Positions 1 through 7,965 of a stretch of DNA of 64,000 bases are shown here, in pieces. The notes beneath the pieces are model-generated. The model saw nothing but the letters and a program-made list of their open reading frames with translations. It was not told where the DNA came from and ran no database searches. Made by a program: the position numbers and the translations under genes. The stretch covers positions 1 through 64,000 of the forward strand of contig NZ_JBQHUF010000004.1 of assembly GCF_052065355.1 (NCBI RefSeq). The letters run 5' to 3'. Source of the DNA: Flavonifractor sp052065355 (lineage in GTDB: Bacteria; Bacillota; Clostridia; Oscillospirales; Oscillospiraceae). Each line of letters starts with the position of its first letter. Position 1 is the stretch's first letter.

Positions 1-43
<43 letters not shown>

Positions 44-55
44 CTTCTGCTTTTC

Positions 56-1270
56 TTACTGATTGCGCACCAGGTTCACCAGCACCTGGGTCATCTTCAC
101 CAGCGCCTCCACCGGGATATACTCGTGGACGCCGTGGAAGTTCACGCCGCCGGTGCACAGGTTGGGACAGGGCAGGCCCATGAAGCTGAGCCGTGCGCCG
201 TCGGTGCCGCCCCGGATGGGCACCTCCACCGGCGTGATGCCGGCGGCCTCCATGGCCGCCCGGGCCCGGTGGATGAGATACATGTGGGGCTCGATCTTCT
301 CCCGCATGTTATAGTAGCTGTCCTTCAGGGTCAGCTCCACGGTGCCCGCGCCGTACTTGGCGTTCAGGTAGTCGCTCACCCGGCCCATGCAGGCCTTGCG
401 GGCCAGGAATTTGGTCATGTCATGGTCCCGGATGATATAGGACAGGGTTGCCTCGGTCTCGTCGCCGTGCATCTCACACAGGTGGTAGAAGCCCTCATAG
501 CCCTCGGTGTGGGCGGGCGTTTCGGCGGGAGGCAGCATGCCGGCAAATTCCATGCCGATGAGCAGGGCGTTTTTCATCTTGTTCTTGGCGGAGCCAGGAT
601 GGATGTTCACACCGCGGATGACCACCTCGGCACTGGCGGCGTTGAAGTTCTCATACTCCAGCTCACCCAGCTCGCCGCCGTCCACGGTGTAGGCCACCGC
701 CGCGCCGAAGCCGGGCACGTCGAAGTGGTCGGCGCCGCTGCCCACCTCCTCGTCGGGGGTAAAGCAGACGGCGATGCGGCCGTGGGGGATCTCCGGGTGG
801 GCAATGAGGTGGTCCAGGGCAGACACGATCTCCGCCACGCCGGCCTTGTCGTCGGCGCCCAGCAGGGTGGTGCCGTCGGTGACAATGAGCTCCTGACCCA
901 CATATTTGGCCAGGCTCTCAAAATCGGCGGCCTTCATCACGATGTTTTTCTCCTCGTTGAGGACCAGGTCGCCCCCCTCATACCGGACGATCCGGGGCGT
1001 TACACCGGCGCCGGGGGCGGAAGGCGCGGTATCCATATGGGCGATCAGACCCACACAGGGCACGCCCTCGCAGCCGGCGGAAGCGGGCAGCCAGCCATAC
1101 ACATAGCCATACTCGTCCATATGGGCGTTATACAGACCCAGCTGATTCAGCTCCTCCGCCAGAGCCGCGCCCAGAACCTTCTGCTTTTCCGTGGAAGGGG
1201 TGGTATCGCTATGCTCGTCAGACTGGGTGTCATACGTGACATACTTTAAAAATCGGTCAACAGCGTTCAT
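56..1270 (-). CDS. pepT: Peptidase T (tripeptide aminopeptidase, M20B)
   Basis: Cytosolic zinc aminopeptidase that removes the N-terminal residue of tripeptides. The 404-residue length fits the family. Visible motifs are the metal site IAHMDTAPSAPG (His78, Asp80), the bridging Asp in GADDKAG (about 140), the catalytic Glu pair in FTPDEEVGSGAD (about 175) and the C-terminal metal His in NFHGVHEY. I start at the ATG at 1270, giving MNAVDRF, because AAAGGAAG lies about 8 bases upstream. The open frame runs further to 1312, but the extra residues do not look like family sequence. It is divergent from the hydrolase at 1352. Confidence 0.95.
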   Translation of the reverse strand: MNAVDRFLKYVTYDTQSDEHSDTTPSTEKQKVLGAALAEELNQLGLYNAHMDEYGYVYGWLPASAGCEGVPCVGLIAHMDTAPSAPGAGVTPRIVRYEGGDLVLNEEKNIVMKAADFESLAKYVGQELIVTDGTTLLGADDKAGVAEIVSALDHLIAHPEIPHGRIAVCFTPDEEVGSGADHFDVPGFGAAVAYTVDGGELGELEYENFNAASAEVVIRGVNIHPGSAKNKMKNALLIGMEFAGMLPPAETPAHTEGYEGFYHLCEMHGDETEATLSYIIRDHDMTKFLARKACMGRVSDYLNAKYGAGTVELTLKDSYYNMREKIEPHMYLIHRARAAMEAAGITPVEVPIRGGTDGARLSFMGLPCPNLCTGGVNFHGVHEYIPVEALVKMTQVLVNLVRNQ

Positions 1271-1351
1271 AGTGATCTTCCTTTCTATTGACGGACATGA
1301 TACACTAACCATATATCTCAGTTATTTTACCACAGACGGAGGCGCATTTCC

Positions 1352-2290
1352 ATGGTTTCCAAAGAGGTTTTCACCTTCCCTTCCAGCGACGGTGTCCACG
1401 ATGTATCCGCCGTGTGGTGGCGGCCGGAGGATACGCCTCGCGGCGTGGTGCAGCTGGTCCACGGCATTTCGGAGCACATGGGCCGGTACGACCACTTCGC
1501 CCGGTTCCTGGCGGAGCACGGCTTCGCGGTGGTGGGTCACGACCACCTGGGCCACGGCGGCACGGCCAGGGACGCCACAGAATACGGCTGGTTTGCCGAC
1601 AAGGACGGCTGGCGGCATGTGCTGAAGGACACCCACGCCCTGTTTCTGCGGGCCAAGGAGGTCTATCCCGACCTGCCCTATTTCCTCATGGGCCACTCCA
1701 TGGGCTCCTTCGTGGCCCGGGGCTACCTGATCTTCTGGCCGGGTACGGTGGACGGCGCCATCCTGTCCGGCACCGGCCAGGAAACCCCTCTGAATGTGGC
1801 GGCAGGGCGGGTCCTGTCCTCTCTGGTCGTCCGTTTTTCCGGCCCCAGAGCCCACAGCAAGCTGCTCAATACCCTGTCGGTGGGTGCCTACAACAGGCAG
1901 TTCAAGCCCAACCGCACCGGGGCGGACTGGATCTCCCGGGACCAGGCGGTGGTGGACGCCTACTGCGCCGACCCGCTGTGCCGCTTCCTGCCCACGGCCA
2001 GCATGTTCCACGACATGATGGTGGGGCTCCAGCTGCTGGCCAAAAAGGAGAATCTGCAAAAGATGGACCCGGACACCCCGGTGTACTTCTTCGCCGGGGA
2101 CAGGGACCCGGTGGGCGCCTCCGGCAAGGGGGTCAGAAAGGTGGCGGGCTGGTTCAAAGAGGTGGGCGTGAAGGACGTAACGGTCAAGCTCTACCCGGAG
2201 GGCCGCCACGAGATGCTCAACGAGATCAACCGGGAGGAAGTCTACCAGGACGTGCTGCACTGGCTGGAGGGGCATATGCCCCGCAAATAA
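1352..2290 (+). CDS. Alpha/beta hydrolase, lysophospholipase/monoacylglycerol lipase-like
   Basis: A 312-residue serine hydrolase of the Hydrolase_4 (serine aminopeptidase S33) family. The nucleophile elbow GHSMGS puts the catalytic Ser at about 116. The early LVHGISEHMGRYD stretch (about 35-47) is the oxyanion region typical of monoacylglycerol lipase/PldB-like enzymes. The acid is probably Asp in FAGDRDPVG (about 252), and the base His is in EGRHEMLNE (about 290). There is no signal peptide, so it is probably cytosolic and acts on lysophospholipids or monoglycerides. The exact substrate cannot be read from sequence. A GGAGG lies about 11 bases before the ATG, and a strong terminator follows. 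Confidence 0.85.
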   Translation: MVSKEVFTFPSSDGVHDVSAVWWRPEDTPRGVVQLVHGISEHMGRYDHFARFLAEHGFAVVGHDHLGHGGTARDATEYGWFADKDGWRHVLKDTHALFLRAKEVYPDLPYFLMGHSMGSFVARGYLIFWPGTVDGAILSGTGQETPLNVAAGRVLSSLVVRFSGPRAHSKLLNTLSVGAYNRQFKPNRTGADWISRDQAVVDAYCADPLCRFLPTASMFHDMMVGLQLLAKKENLQKMDPDTPVYFFAGDRDPVGASGKGVRKVAGWFKEVGVKDVTVKLYPEGRHEMLNEINREEVYQDVLHWLEGHMPRK

Positions 2291-2292
2291 GA

Positions 2293-2328
2293 AAAACGGG
2301 CCGCGGAATGAATTCCGCGGCCCGTTTT
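2293..2328. terminator. Bidirectional Rho-independent terminator
   Basis: A 17-bp perfect stem, AAAACGGGCCGCGGAAT and its complement, with a 2-base loop and A/T-rich edges on both sides. It lies between the convergent hydrolase (+) and the small minus-strand gene, and the last base of the hairpin touches that gene's stop codon. Confidence 0.85.
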
Positions 2329-2606
2329 CACGCCTGATTGAAGAAATAGTGGAAGGGGTCCCGCCGCCAGCGCCAGCTGCCGTCCTCCGGCCGCCACAGG
2401 ATCTCCGCATTGGTCCCCGGGGACAGGCGGACCAGCAGCTCCAGACAGCGGCCCTGTGCCACCAGGGTGAGCACATACTCTCCCGGCGGCAGGAAGCCGA
2501 AATACATCCGGCGGATACACCGGGGACCCCGGCTCCAGCAGCCGCAGCCCCACCGGGGCCGCAGGCTCACCTGCCGGGCGGCGGCGTGTCCCGTCACGGT
2601 CACCAT
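2328..2606 (-). CDS. Conserved-looking small hypothetical protein, start uncertain
   Basis: Not recognised. The 92-residue frame contains FGFLPPGEYVLTL followed by LVRLSPGTNAEI and ends in WRWRRDPFHYFFNQA. The PPGxYxL pattern resembles the strand/turn of carboxypeptidase-regulatory (prealbumin-like) folds, so it may be related to the gene upstream. The frame stays open upstream through protein-like sequence (KLFCLCEGGEADQNLC) to past 2704, overlapping the end of the previous gene, but has no ATG, GTG or TTG there. A good GGGAGGGGAGG site (near 2640-2650) precedes only a CTG. The true start may be a rare codon, or the gene may be a frameshifted 3' part. Confidence 0.5.
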   Translation of the reverse strand: MVTVTGHAAARQVSLRPRWGCGCWSRGPRCIRRMYFGFLPPGEYVLTLVAQGRCLELLVRLSPGTNAEILWRPEDGSWRWRRDPFHYFFNQA

Positions 2607-2701
2607 AACGCCGCACCGCAGCCAGGGCGGAAAGGCGCACAGGTTCTGGTCGGCCTCCCCTCCCTCACACAGGCAGAAGAGCTTTCCCGCCTGGAGCCAG
2701 C

Positions 2702-3556
2702 TTACTGCTCCAGCTTGGCCTTGACCAGATACTGACCGTCCTTGACACCGCCGAACAGATACATGCCCTGGATGTTGGTCTTGGTGGTGGCCACCAGAGT
2801 CTCGGTCTGGAGCTCCCCCTCACCGGTCACCTGATACAGACCCACAAAGCAGCCGGAGACGGCAATGCCGGTCTGATCCCGGACAATGCCGCTGACGGTG
2901 CCGTTATAGGTGCGGATATCCTGGGTCATGGTCACCGTCAGGTTGACGATGGAGCCGCCCGCCACAGTGGCCAGGATGGGGCCGGCGGTGAGATAGCCGT
3001 CGGCAGACACCAGCATGGTGTAGATACCGTCCGCCACATCATAGAACACGAACTCGCCGTCAGCCACAGTGTAGGTGGCGGCAACCGTAATATCCTTGCT
3101 GTCGATCAGGGACACCTTGGCGCCCGCCAGCGGAGTGCCGGTACCGGTCACCTTTACCACGCCGGCAATGGCGCCCAGGGCCAGGGTGGGATCGGCGGTA
3201 CAGGTCAGATCGACCTGCGTGGTGCCGCCTTCGGCCATCGCCACGCCCACCGGCGCGCTGAGGAGATAGCCCTCGGCCACGGCAGAAATGGTGTAGCTGC
3301 CAGCCGCCACGTCGCTCAGGGTATACTGGCCGGACGCGCCGGTGATGGTGTGCTGATAGGGCACGCCCTTGCTGTCGAACAGCTTGACGGTGGCGTTGGG
3401 AATGGGGTCGGTGCCGTCGGTAACGGTACCGATCACGGTAGCAGTGGGCGGAGCGGCGGGGGTCAGATTCAGATTGATGTCCGCTTCCTGGATGCCCTGG
3501 AGGGTAAAATCGGCACTGTATTCCAGGCCTAACAGATCCTGCTTGATATCAGCCAT
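2702..3556 (-). CDS. Carboxypeptidase-regulatory-like (prealbumin-like) multi-domain protein
   Basis: 284 residues with about three tandem beta-sandwich repeats of the CarboxypepD_reg type. The repeats start near GTVTDGTDPIPNATVKL (about 40), GVVKVTGTGTPLAGAKVSL (about 130) and GIVRDQTGIAVSGCFVGLY (about 225), each ending in a GxYxL- or GxYxV-type strand. No signal peptide or membrane segment is visible, and the N-terminus MADIKQDLLGLEY is soluble. The fold usually mediates structural or carbohydrate/protein contacts; the role here is unknown. GGGAGG precedes the ATG by about 7 bases. The next genes upstream are a membrane protein and spmB/spmA, so a spore-associated role is conceivable but unproven. 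Confidence 0.75.
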   Translation of the reverse strand: MADIKQDLLGLEYSADFTLQGIQEADINLNLTPAAPPTATVIGTVTDGTDPIPNATVKLFDSKGVPYQHTITGASGQYTLSDVAAGSYTISAVAEGYLLSAPVGVAMAEGGTTQVDLTCTADPTLALGAIAGVVKVTGTGTPLAGAKVSLIDSKDITVAATYTVADGEFVFYDVADGIYTMLVSADGYLTAGPILATVAGGSIVNLTVTMTQDIRTYNGTVSGIVRDQTGIAVSGCFVGLYQVTGEGELQTETLVATTKTNIQGMYLFGGVKDGQYLVKAKLEQ

Positions 3557-3583
3557 AAGATCCTCCCGATTCAGTGTGATAAA

Positions 3584-4030
3584 TCAGCGCTCCTTGGGCG
3601 GCGGCGCACCGATCAGGAAACCCACACAGCCCGAGATAAAGTCCCGGAACTGCGCCACCGTGGCGGTGACCGACTCTCCGCCCGCCGACCCGGCGTCCCA
3701 CAGAGCCAGGTTCCGCAGGACCAGCAGAGTGGCCAGGCAGAACAGCCCGATGCCTGCCGCGGCCGCGGCCCGCAGGCAGTGGCAGGTCTGCCGCTGCTCC
3801 GGCGTGCCCTCCTCCCTGGCGCTGAGAAAATAGCCGAAAATGGCGGCCGACGCGGTGCGGACGATCACATCGATGTGCCCGCCCTCTCCGGCGCTCTTTC
3901 CGCCGGAAAACAGGCTGTAGGCAGACTGGACCAGCAGCACCGCCATAAAGAGCACCAGACACCGGTCGGCCGGCCGGATCATAGAGATGGTTTTGCAAAG
4001 GTGAGTCCACCATGTGCCCAACCGCTTCAT
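3584..4030 (-). CDS. Small integral membrane protein, unknown function
   Basis: Not recognised. From the ATG at 4030 (AGAGAGGG upstream) the product has 148 residues with a basic N-terminus (MKRLGTWW) and about four hydrophobic segments: LVLFMAVLLVQSAYSLF, VRTASAAIFGYFLSA, AAAGIGLFCLATLLVL and FISGCVGFLIGA. The open frame extends to 4126, but that part is low-complexity and charged and lies between genes. It lies between spmB and the CarboxypepD_reg gene on the same strand, with only 123 bases to the spmB end. Confidence 0.65.
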   Translation of the reverse strand: MKRLGTWWTHLCKTISMIRPADRCLVLFMAVLLVQSAYSLFSGGKSAGEGGHIDVIVRTASAAIFGYFLSAREEGTPEQRQTCHCLRAAAAAGIGLFCLATLLVLRNLALWDAGSAGGESVTATVAQFRDFISGCVGFLIGAPPPKER

Positions 4031-4153
4031 CGTAAGCGCCCTCTCTCTGTGCGGGGAACGGCTCACGCTGTCCCGTCCCGCACATTTCATCATACGCAGT
4101 CCCCGGTCTTTTGTTCCTCGCAGCAAAAAGACCCGGACCGCCCGGTCCGGGTC

Positions 4154-4678
4154 TCACACAGGAAGCAGCAGCCGCACCGCCCAGGCGGTGGCCAGAAAGC
4201 CCGCCAGGTCGGCGCACAGGGCGGCCGGCACGGCGTAGCGGGTCTTGACGATCCCCGCCGCGCCGAAGTAGACCGCGATGGTGTAAAAGGTGGTCTCGGT
4301 GGAGCCCAGCATCACCGCCGCCGTGCGGCCGATGAGGGAGTCCGGCCCATAGGCGGAAATGAGCTCCGCCCCTACACCCAGGGCCGCCGAGCCGCTGACC
4401 GGCCGCACCAGCATCAGCCCCACCGTCTCCGGCGGGATGCCCAGGGTGCTGAGCACCGGGCTGAGCACCTCCGCCGCCAGCTCCAGAGCCCCAGAGGCCC
4501 GGAGCATATACACCGCCGGCAGCAGGATCACCAGAGCGGGCACAATGCGCAGCAGCACGCCCAGCCCGTCCTTGGCCCCGCAGAGCAGGGCGTCGTACAC
4601 ATCCACCCGCCGTGTCATGGCGTACAGGGCCACCCCCGCCAGGATCAGGGGCACCAGCATGGTAAAAAACAGGTCCAT
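4154..4678 (-). CDS. spmB: Spore maturation protein B
   Basis: 174-residue polytopic membrane protein of the nucleoside-recognition (Gate) domain family. Family signatures are MLRASGALE, PVLSTLGIPPETVGLMLVRPVSGSAALG and GSTETTFYTIAVYFGA. In Bacillus, SpmA and SpmB act together in dehydration of the spore core. The start at 4678 lies 3 bases after the spmA stop, so the pair is translationally coupled. Its presence supports an endospore-forming organism. Confidence 0.95.
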   Translation of the reverse strand: MDLFFTMLVPLILAGVALYAMTRRVDVYDALLCGAKDGLGVLLRIVPALVILLPAVYMLRASGALELAAEVLSPVLSTLGIPPETVGLMLVRPVSGSAALGVGAELISAYGPDSLIGRTAAVMLGSTETTFYTIAVYFGAAGIVKTRYAVPAALCADLAGFLATAWAVRLLLPV

Positions 4679-4681
4679 CTC

Positions 4682-5257
4682 CTACCTCCACAGCCTGGCC
4701 AGCAGCTTGGCCGCCAGGATCCCCACGCACACCGACAGGGCAGACGCCAGCCACACCGCCGGCAGGATATCAAAGGGGGTCTCACACCCAGCCGCCACCC
4801 GCACTCCCGCCACCGTGGTGGGAATGAGCTGGATGGAGGCGGTGTTGCACACCACAAGCATGCACAGGCTGTCGGAGGCCACCCCCGGCGTGCGGCGGCT
4901 CATGAGCCGGGCCGCCTCCATGCCCAGGGGCGTGGCGGCGTTGCCCAGCCCCAGCAGGTTGGCCGACACATTGGCCGACACACTGTCCATCACCGCCCGG
5001 TCCCTGGCAAAGTCCGGGTACAGCCGCTTCAGCACCGGCCGCAGCAGCCGGGACAGACCCTCCGCCAGGCCGGACCGGCGCATCACCTCCATGACCCCCA
5101 TCCACAGGCAGAGCACCCCCGCCATGGATAAGCACAGCTCCACTGCCGCGCCCGCGCCCTCCATGGCGGCGGCCGCTACCTGGGGTCCGTTCCCCTGGGC
5201 CAGAGCACACAGGATGGACACCACCACCATTCCCGTCCAGATCACAGCCATCGCCAT
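4682..5257 (-). CDS. spmA: Spore maturation protein A
   Basis: 191-residue Gate-domain membrane protein, partner of SpmB. Characteristic blocks are VMEVMRRSGLAEGLSRLLRP, SANVSANLLGLGNAATPLGMEA and VVCNTASIQLIPTT. At least four hydrophobic helices are visible. AAGGGAG lies upstream of the ATG at 5257; an in-frame ATG two codons later is an alternative start. It heads the spmA-spmB pair and is divergent from abrB. Sporulation-sigma control is expected from the family, but I could not identify a convincing promoter. Confidence 0.95.
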   Translation of the reverse strand: MAMAVIWTGMVVVSILCALAQGNGPQVAAAAMEGAGAAVELCLSMAGVLCLWMGVMEVMRRSGLAEGLSRLLRPVLKRLYPDFARDRAVMDSVSANVSANLLGLGNAATPLGMEAARLMSRRTPGVASDSLCMLVVCNTASIQLIPTTVAGVRVAAGCETPFDILPAVWLASALSVCVGILAAKLLARLWR

Positions 5258-5356
5258 CCGCGCCCCACTCCCTTCTCACCCCCATTTATACGGGCTGTCC
5301 AACCAAAACATGCCTACCAGTTCACATAAAGTTTTCTTAAGATTTCCAGAATGAGA

Positions 5357-5384
5357 TTGACATCTGAATACGATATGTTATAAT
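5357..5384 (+). promoter_or_regulatory. SigA-type promoter of abrB
   Basis: TTGACA (5357-5362) and TATAAT (5379-5384), both perfect hexamers, spaced by 16 bases and followed about 65 bases later by the abrB start codon. The leader contains AAAGGAAG as ribosome site. Confidence 0.85.
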
Positions 5385-5449
5385 CATGTCAGTTTCTTGA
5401 TAATGAAGGGAAATTATGGGAACTAATAGGGAAAGGAAGTAGCAATTGT

Positions 5450-5692
5450 ATGAAGTCAACCGGTATTGTGCGCAAGGTAGATGAGCTGGGACGGATCGTG
5501 CTACCCATCGAACTGCGCCGCACTCTGGACATCGCGGAAAAGGACTCCCTGGAGATCTATGTGGACGGCTCCTCTATTGTACTGAAAAAGTACCAGCCTG
5601 CCTGCATTTTCTGCGATGACGCCAAAGACGTGATCAACTTCAAGGGAAAGAACGTCTGCCCCAACTGCATCCGGGAGCTGCAGCTGAAGTAA
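5450..5692 (+). CDS. abrB: AbrB family transition-state regulator
   Basis: 80-residue DNA-binding protein. The N-terminal swapped-hairpin domain is clear: MKSTGIVRKVDELGRIVLPIELRRTL is the AbrB/SpoVT signature with conserved Arg residues. The C-terminal part has two Cys pairs, CIFC and CPNC, about 22 residues apart, which could bind a metal; some clostridial AbrB paralogues have this tail. It is expected to repress or activate post-exponential genes in the cytosol. Monocistronic, with a consensus promoter and a strong terminator. Confidence 0.92.
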   Translation: MKSTGIVRKVDELGRIVLPIELRRTLDIAEKDSLEIYVDGSSIVLKKYQPACIFCDDAKDVINFKGKNVCPNCIRELQLK

Positions 5693-5708
5693 CGAATTTT
5701 TTCTGCAA

Positions 5709-5745
5709 AAAACCCCTTGCTTTTCCGAGAAAAGCAAGGGGTTTT
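5709..5745 (+). terminator. Terminator of abrB
   Basis: 16-bp perfect stem AAAACCCCTTGCTTTT with loop CCGAG and its complement, ending in TTTT. It lies 17 bases after the abrB stop. Confidence 0.93.
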
Positions 5746-5811
5746 CTATGTTTTTTGCCCTAACGTTTTTCCGTACATCGTTCAAAATTTCTTAATAATT
5801 AACCTAGGTTT

Positions 5812-5830
5812 ATATTACCAATGGTAATAT
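5812..5830. promoter_or_regulatory. Unassigned AT-rich palindrome
   Basis: ATATTACCAATGGTAATAT is a perfect 9+1+9 palindrome in a short AT-rich stretch between the abrB terminator and the rsmI stop codon. It has no G/C-rich stem, so it is a poor terminator. A protein-binding site is more likely, but no regulator can be named. Confidence 0.4.
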
Positions 5831-5853
5831 TTTGGCTAAATCAGGAATTTCTC

Positions 5854-6687
5854 TCACTCCTGCTCCAGGGCCAGGGCGTACAGCTCATTTTTGGGCAGAC
5901 CGGTCTCTTTTGCGGTCTGCTTCACCGCGTCCCGGAGGGAGCTGCCGGCAGAGCGCAGGGCGGCTACCCGGGCCAGTCCGTCCTCCATGGTAAGCTCCTC
6001 CGCCGCCGTCTCGGGGGCGCCCTCCACCACCAGCACGAACTCCCCGCGGGGTGGATTTTCGGCGTACCAGGTTACCGCCTCGCCCAGGGTGGTGCGGCGC
6101 ACCTCCTCGTGGAGCTTGGTCAGCTCCCGGCACAGGGAGATCCGCCGGTCGGGGCCAAAGGCGGCCGTCAGATCGTCCAGGGTGGCCGTCAGCTTGTGGG
6201 GTGCCTCATAGAAGATCATAGTCCGCCGCTCTCCCGCCAGCTCCTCCAGGTGGGCGCGGCGGTTTTTCTTGTTCATGGCCAGAAAGCCCTCAAAGGTGAA
6301 CCGGCCGGTGGGCAGGCCGGAGGCCGCCAGGGCGGTGACCAGAGCACAGGGCCCGGGGATGGACACCACCTCCACCCCGTTCTGAGCACACAGGGCCACC
6401 AGGTCCTCGCCGGGGTCGGAGATGGCGGGGGTGCCCGCATCGGTGACCAGGGCGCAGTTCTCCCCTGCCAGCAGGCGGCTGAGCACCGCCTGGCCTCCCG
6501 CCTCGGTGTTGTGGCGGTAGTAGGAGATCAGGGGCTTTTTCAGGCCCAGGTGGTTGAGCAGTTTCAGAGACACCCGGGTGTCCTCGGCGGCAATGAAGTC
6601 CACCTCCGCCAGGGTATCCGCCATCCGCTGGGAAATATCCCCCAAATTTCCGATGGGGGTAGGTACCAAATATAAGGTTCCGGCCAT
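5854..6687 (-). CDS. rsmI: 16S rRNA (cytidine1402-2'-O)-methyltransferase
   Basis: 277-residue SAM-dependent tetrapyrrole-methylase-fold enzyme that methylates the ribose of C1402 in the 16S decoding centre. Diagnostic blocks are LVPTPIGNLGDISQR (about 7-21), AAEDTRVSLKLLNHLG, LVTDAGTPAISDPG and FVLVVEG. It starts one base after the stop of the methyltransferase upstream (TGACATG arrangement), so the three genes 7941-5854 form a tightly packed operon. Confidence 0.95.
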   Translation of the reverse strand: MAGTLYLVPTPIGNLGDISQRMADTLAEVDFIAAEDTRVSLKLLNHLGLKKPLISYYRHNTEAGGQAVLSRLLAGENCALVTDAGTPAISDPGEDLVALCAQNGVEVVSIPGPCALVTALAASGLPTGRFTFEGFLAMNKKNRRAHLEELAGERRTMIFYEAPHKLTATLDDLTAAFGPDRRISLCRELTKLHEEVRRTTLGEAVTWYAENPPRGEFVLVVEGAPETAAEELTMEDGLARVAALRSAGSSLRDAVKQTAKETGLPKNELYALALEQE

Positions 6688-6688
6688 G

Positions 6689-7327
6689 TCAATTCCTCCG
6701 GTTCATCAAAAGTACAGGCAGCACCGTCAGACCCGGCCTGCCCTGCCGCACGCCCTCCACCAGCACGGCTGAGGGCGGCGTATCCGGCCCGTGCTGCACC
6801 AGCTGGAGCCGCTTGGGCTCCACCCCGGCGGCCTTCATAGCGGCAAATACCTCCGCCAGCCGCTCCGGCCGGTGGACCAGGGCGAACCGGCCGCCGTTTT
6901 TCAGCAGCCGCCCGGCGGCGGCGCACCAGGACTCCAGCCCCGCCCCCATCCGGGCGGTCCCGCCGGAGGCGCCGCTCCCCGCTTTAAAATAGGGCGGGTT
7001 GCACACCACCAGGGAGGCCGCTCCGGCGGGGAGGTCCATATTTTCCACATCTTTGGTGAAAATCTCCCCGTTCAGCCCGTTTTCCCACAGATTTTCCCGG
7101 GCCAGCTGGCTGTCGGCGGCGGAGATTTCCACACCGGTGAGGGTCAGGTCGGATGCCCGCCCGGCCAGCAGCAGGAGCAGAGCCCCCGCCCCGCAGCCCA
7201 GGTCCCACACCCGGTCACTCCTCCGCACGGTGGCAAAAGCCCCCAGCAGCAAGCTGTCCTGCCCCAGGGGAAAGCAGCTGTCCGACTGGCGGTAGACGTA
7301 GGGGCCCAGCTGTTCCGGGGCCCTCAC
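6689..7327 (-). CDS. tRNA1(Val) (adenine37-N6)-methyltransferase-like (TrmN6/YabB family)
   Basis: 212 residues. Rossmann SAM site VWDLGCGAGALLLLLA (about 41-56), acidic ribose-binding GVEISAA, and the amino-methyltransferase motif NPPY (about 109). The N-terminal YRQSDSCFPLGQDSLLLGAFA fits the YabB/TrmN6 group, whose genes commonly pair with rsmI in Firmicutes, as here. The start overlaps the end of the Nudix gene by 4 bases (ATGA-type coupling). Confidence 0.85.
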   Translation of the reverse strand: MRAPEQLGPYVYRQSDSCFPLGQDSLLLGAFATVRRSDRVWDLGCGAGALLLLLAGRASDLTLTGVEISAADSQLARENLWENGLNGEIFTKDVENMDLPAGAASLVVCNPPYFKAGSGASGGTARMGAGLESWCAAAGRLLKNGGRFALVHRPERLAEVFAAMKAAGVEPKRLQLVQHGPDTPPSAVLVEGVRQGRPGLTVLPVLLMNRRN

Positions 7328-7941
7328 CCCATGTCCTCCAGCAGGCGGCGGGTGATGCGGCCGGTGAGACCCCAGATGGGGTGCTCCGGCCAGTCGTACA
7401 CCGGCACAGTCACCTTGCCGCCCCGCCAGCGGTAGCCCTGGGGAAAGCCCACCCGCTCGTAAGGGAAGTCCTCTCCCACCTGGGGAACCAGATCATAGGT
7501 ATACACCGCCGGAGGATGGGCCAGCAGCCAGTCCACCGGCACGGTAAAGGCCTCCTTCACCTCCGCCGGACTGGGGACAACGGCGGCCTTGGGGTCCACG
7601 ATGCCCAGAATGGGGTGCATGACGAAGCCGCCCTGATGGGTGAGCATGTCCAGGGCAGCCACCACCTCCACCGATTCTGGCGGGATGCTCAGCTCCTCCC
7701 AGGTCTCCCGCAGGGCGCAGTCCACCGGGCTCTCCCCTGCCTCCATCTTCCCGCCGGGGAAGCACACCTCCCCGGGCTGGCGGCCCAGGGTGTCGGCCCG
7801 CACCTCATACAGCAGGCTCAGGCCCTCCGGCCGCTCCACCAGAGGCACCAGCACCGCATACTGGGCTTTCATCTCCTGGATGCCCGGCACATGGCCGGTC
7901 CACCGGGCGCGGAATTCCTCAAGATTCGCCTGTTTCCCCAT
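7324..7941 (-). CDS. Nudix hydrolase, CoA pyrophosphatase-like
   Basis: 205 residues. The Nudix box reads GGKMEAGESPVDCALRETWEEL (G-x5-E-x7-REUxEExx), at about 64-85. The N-terminal YAVLVPLVERPEGLSLLYEVRA and the motif GEVCFPGGK immediately before the box are typical of the CoA-diphosphatase NudL/YeaB subgroup. It would cleave CoA or a similar pyrophosphate in the cytosol. First gene of the Nudix, TrmN6-like, rsmI unit; 24 bases from the nrdG end. Confidence 0.85.
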   Translation of the reverse strand: MGKQANLEEFRARWTGHVPGIQEMKAQYAVLVPLVERPEGLSLLYEVRADTLGRQPGEVCFPGGKMEAGESPVDCALRETWEELSIPPESVEVVAALDMLTHQGGFVMHPILGIVDPKAAVVPSPAEVKEAFTVPVDWLLAHPPAVYTYDLVPQVGEDFPYERVGFPQGYRWRGGKVTVPVYDWPEHPIWGLTGRITRRLLEDMG

Positions 7942-7965
7942 GGGGGTTCCTCCTTTTGCTGCTGG

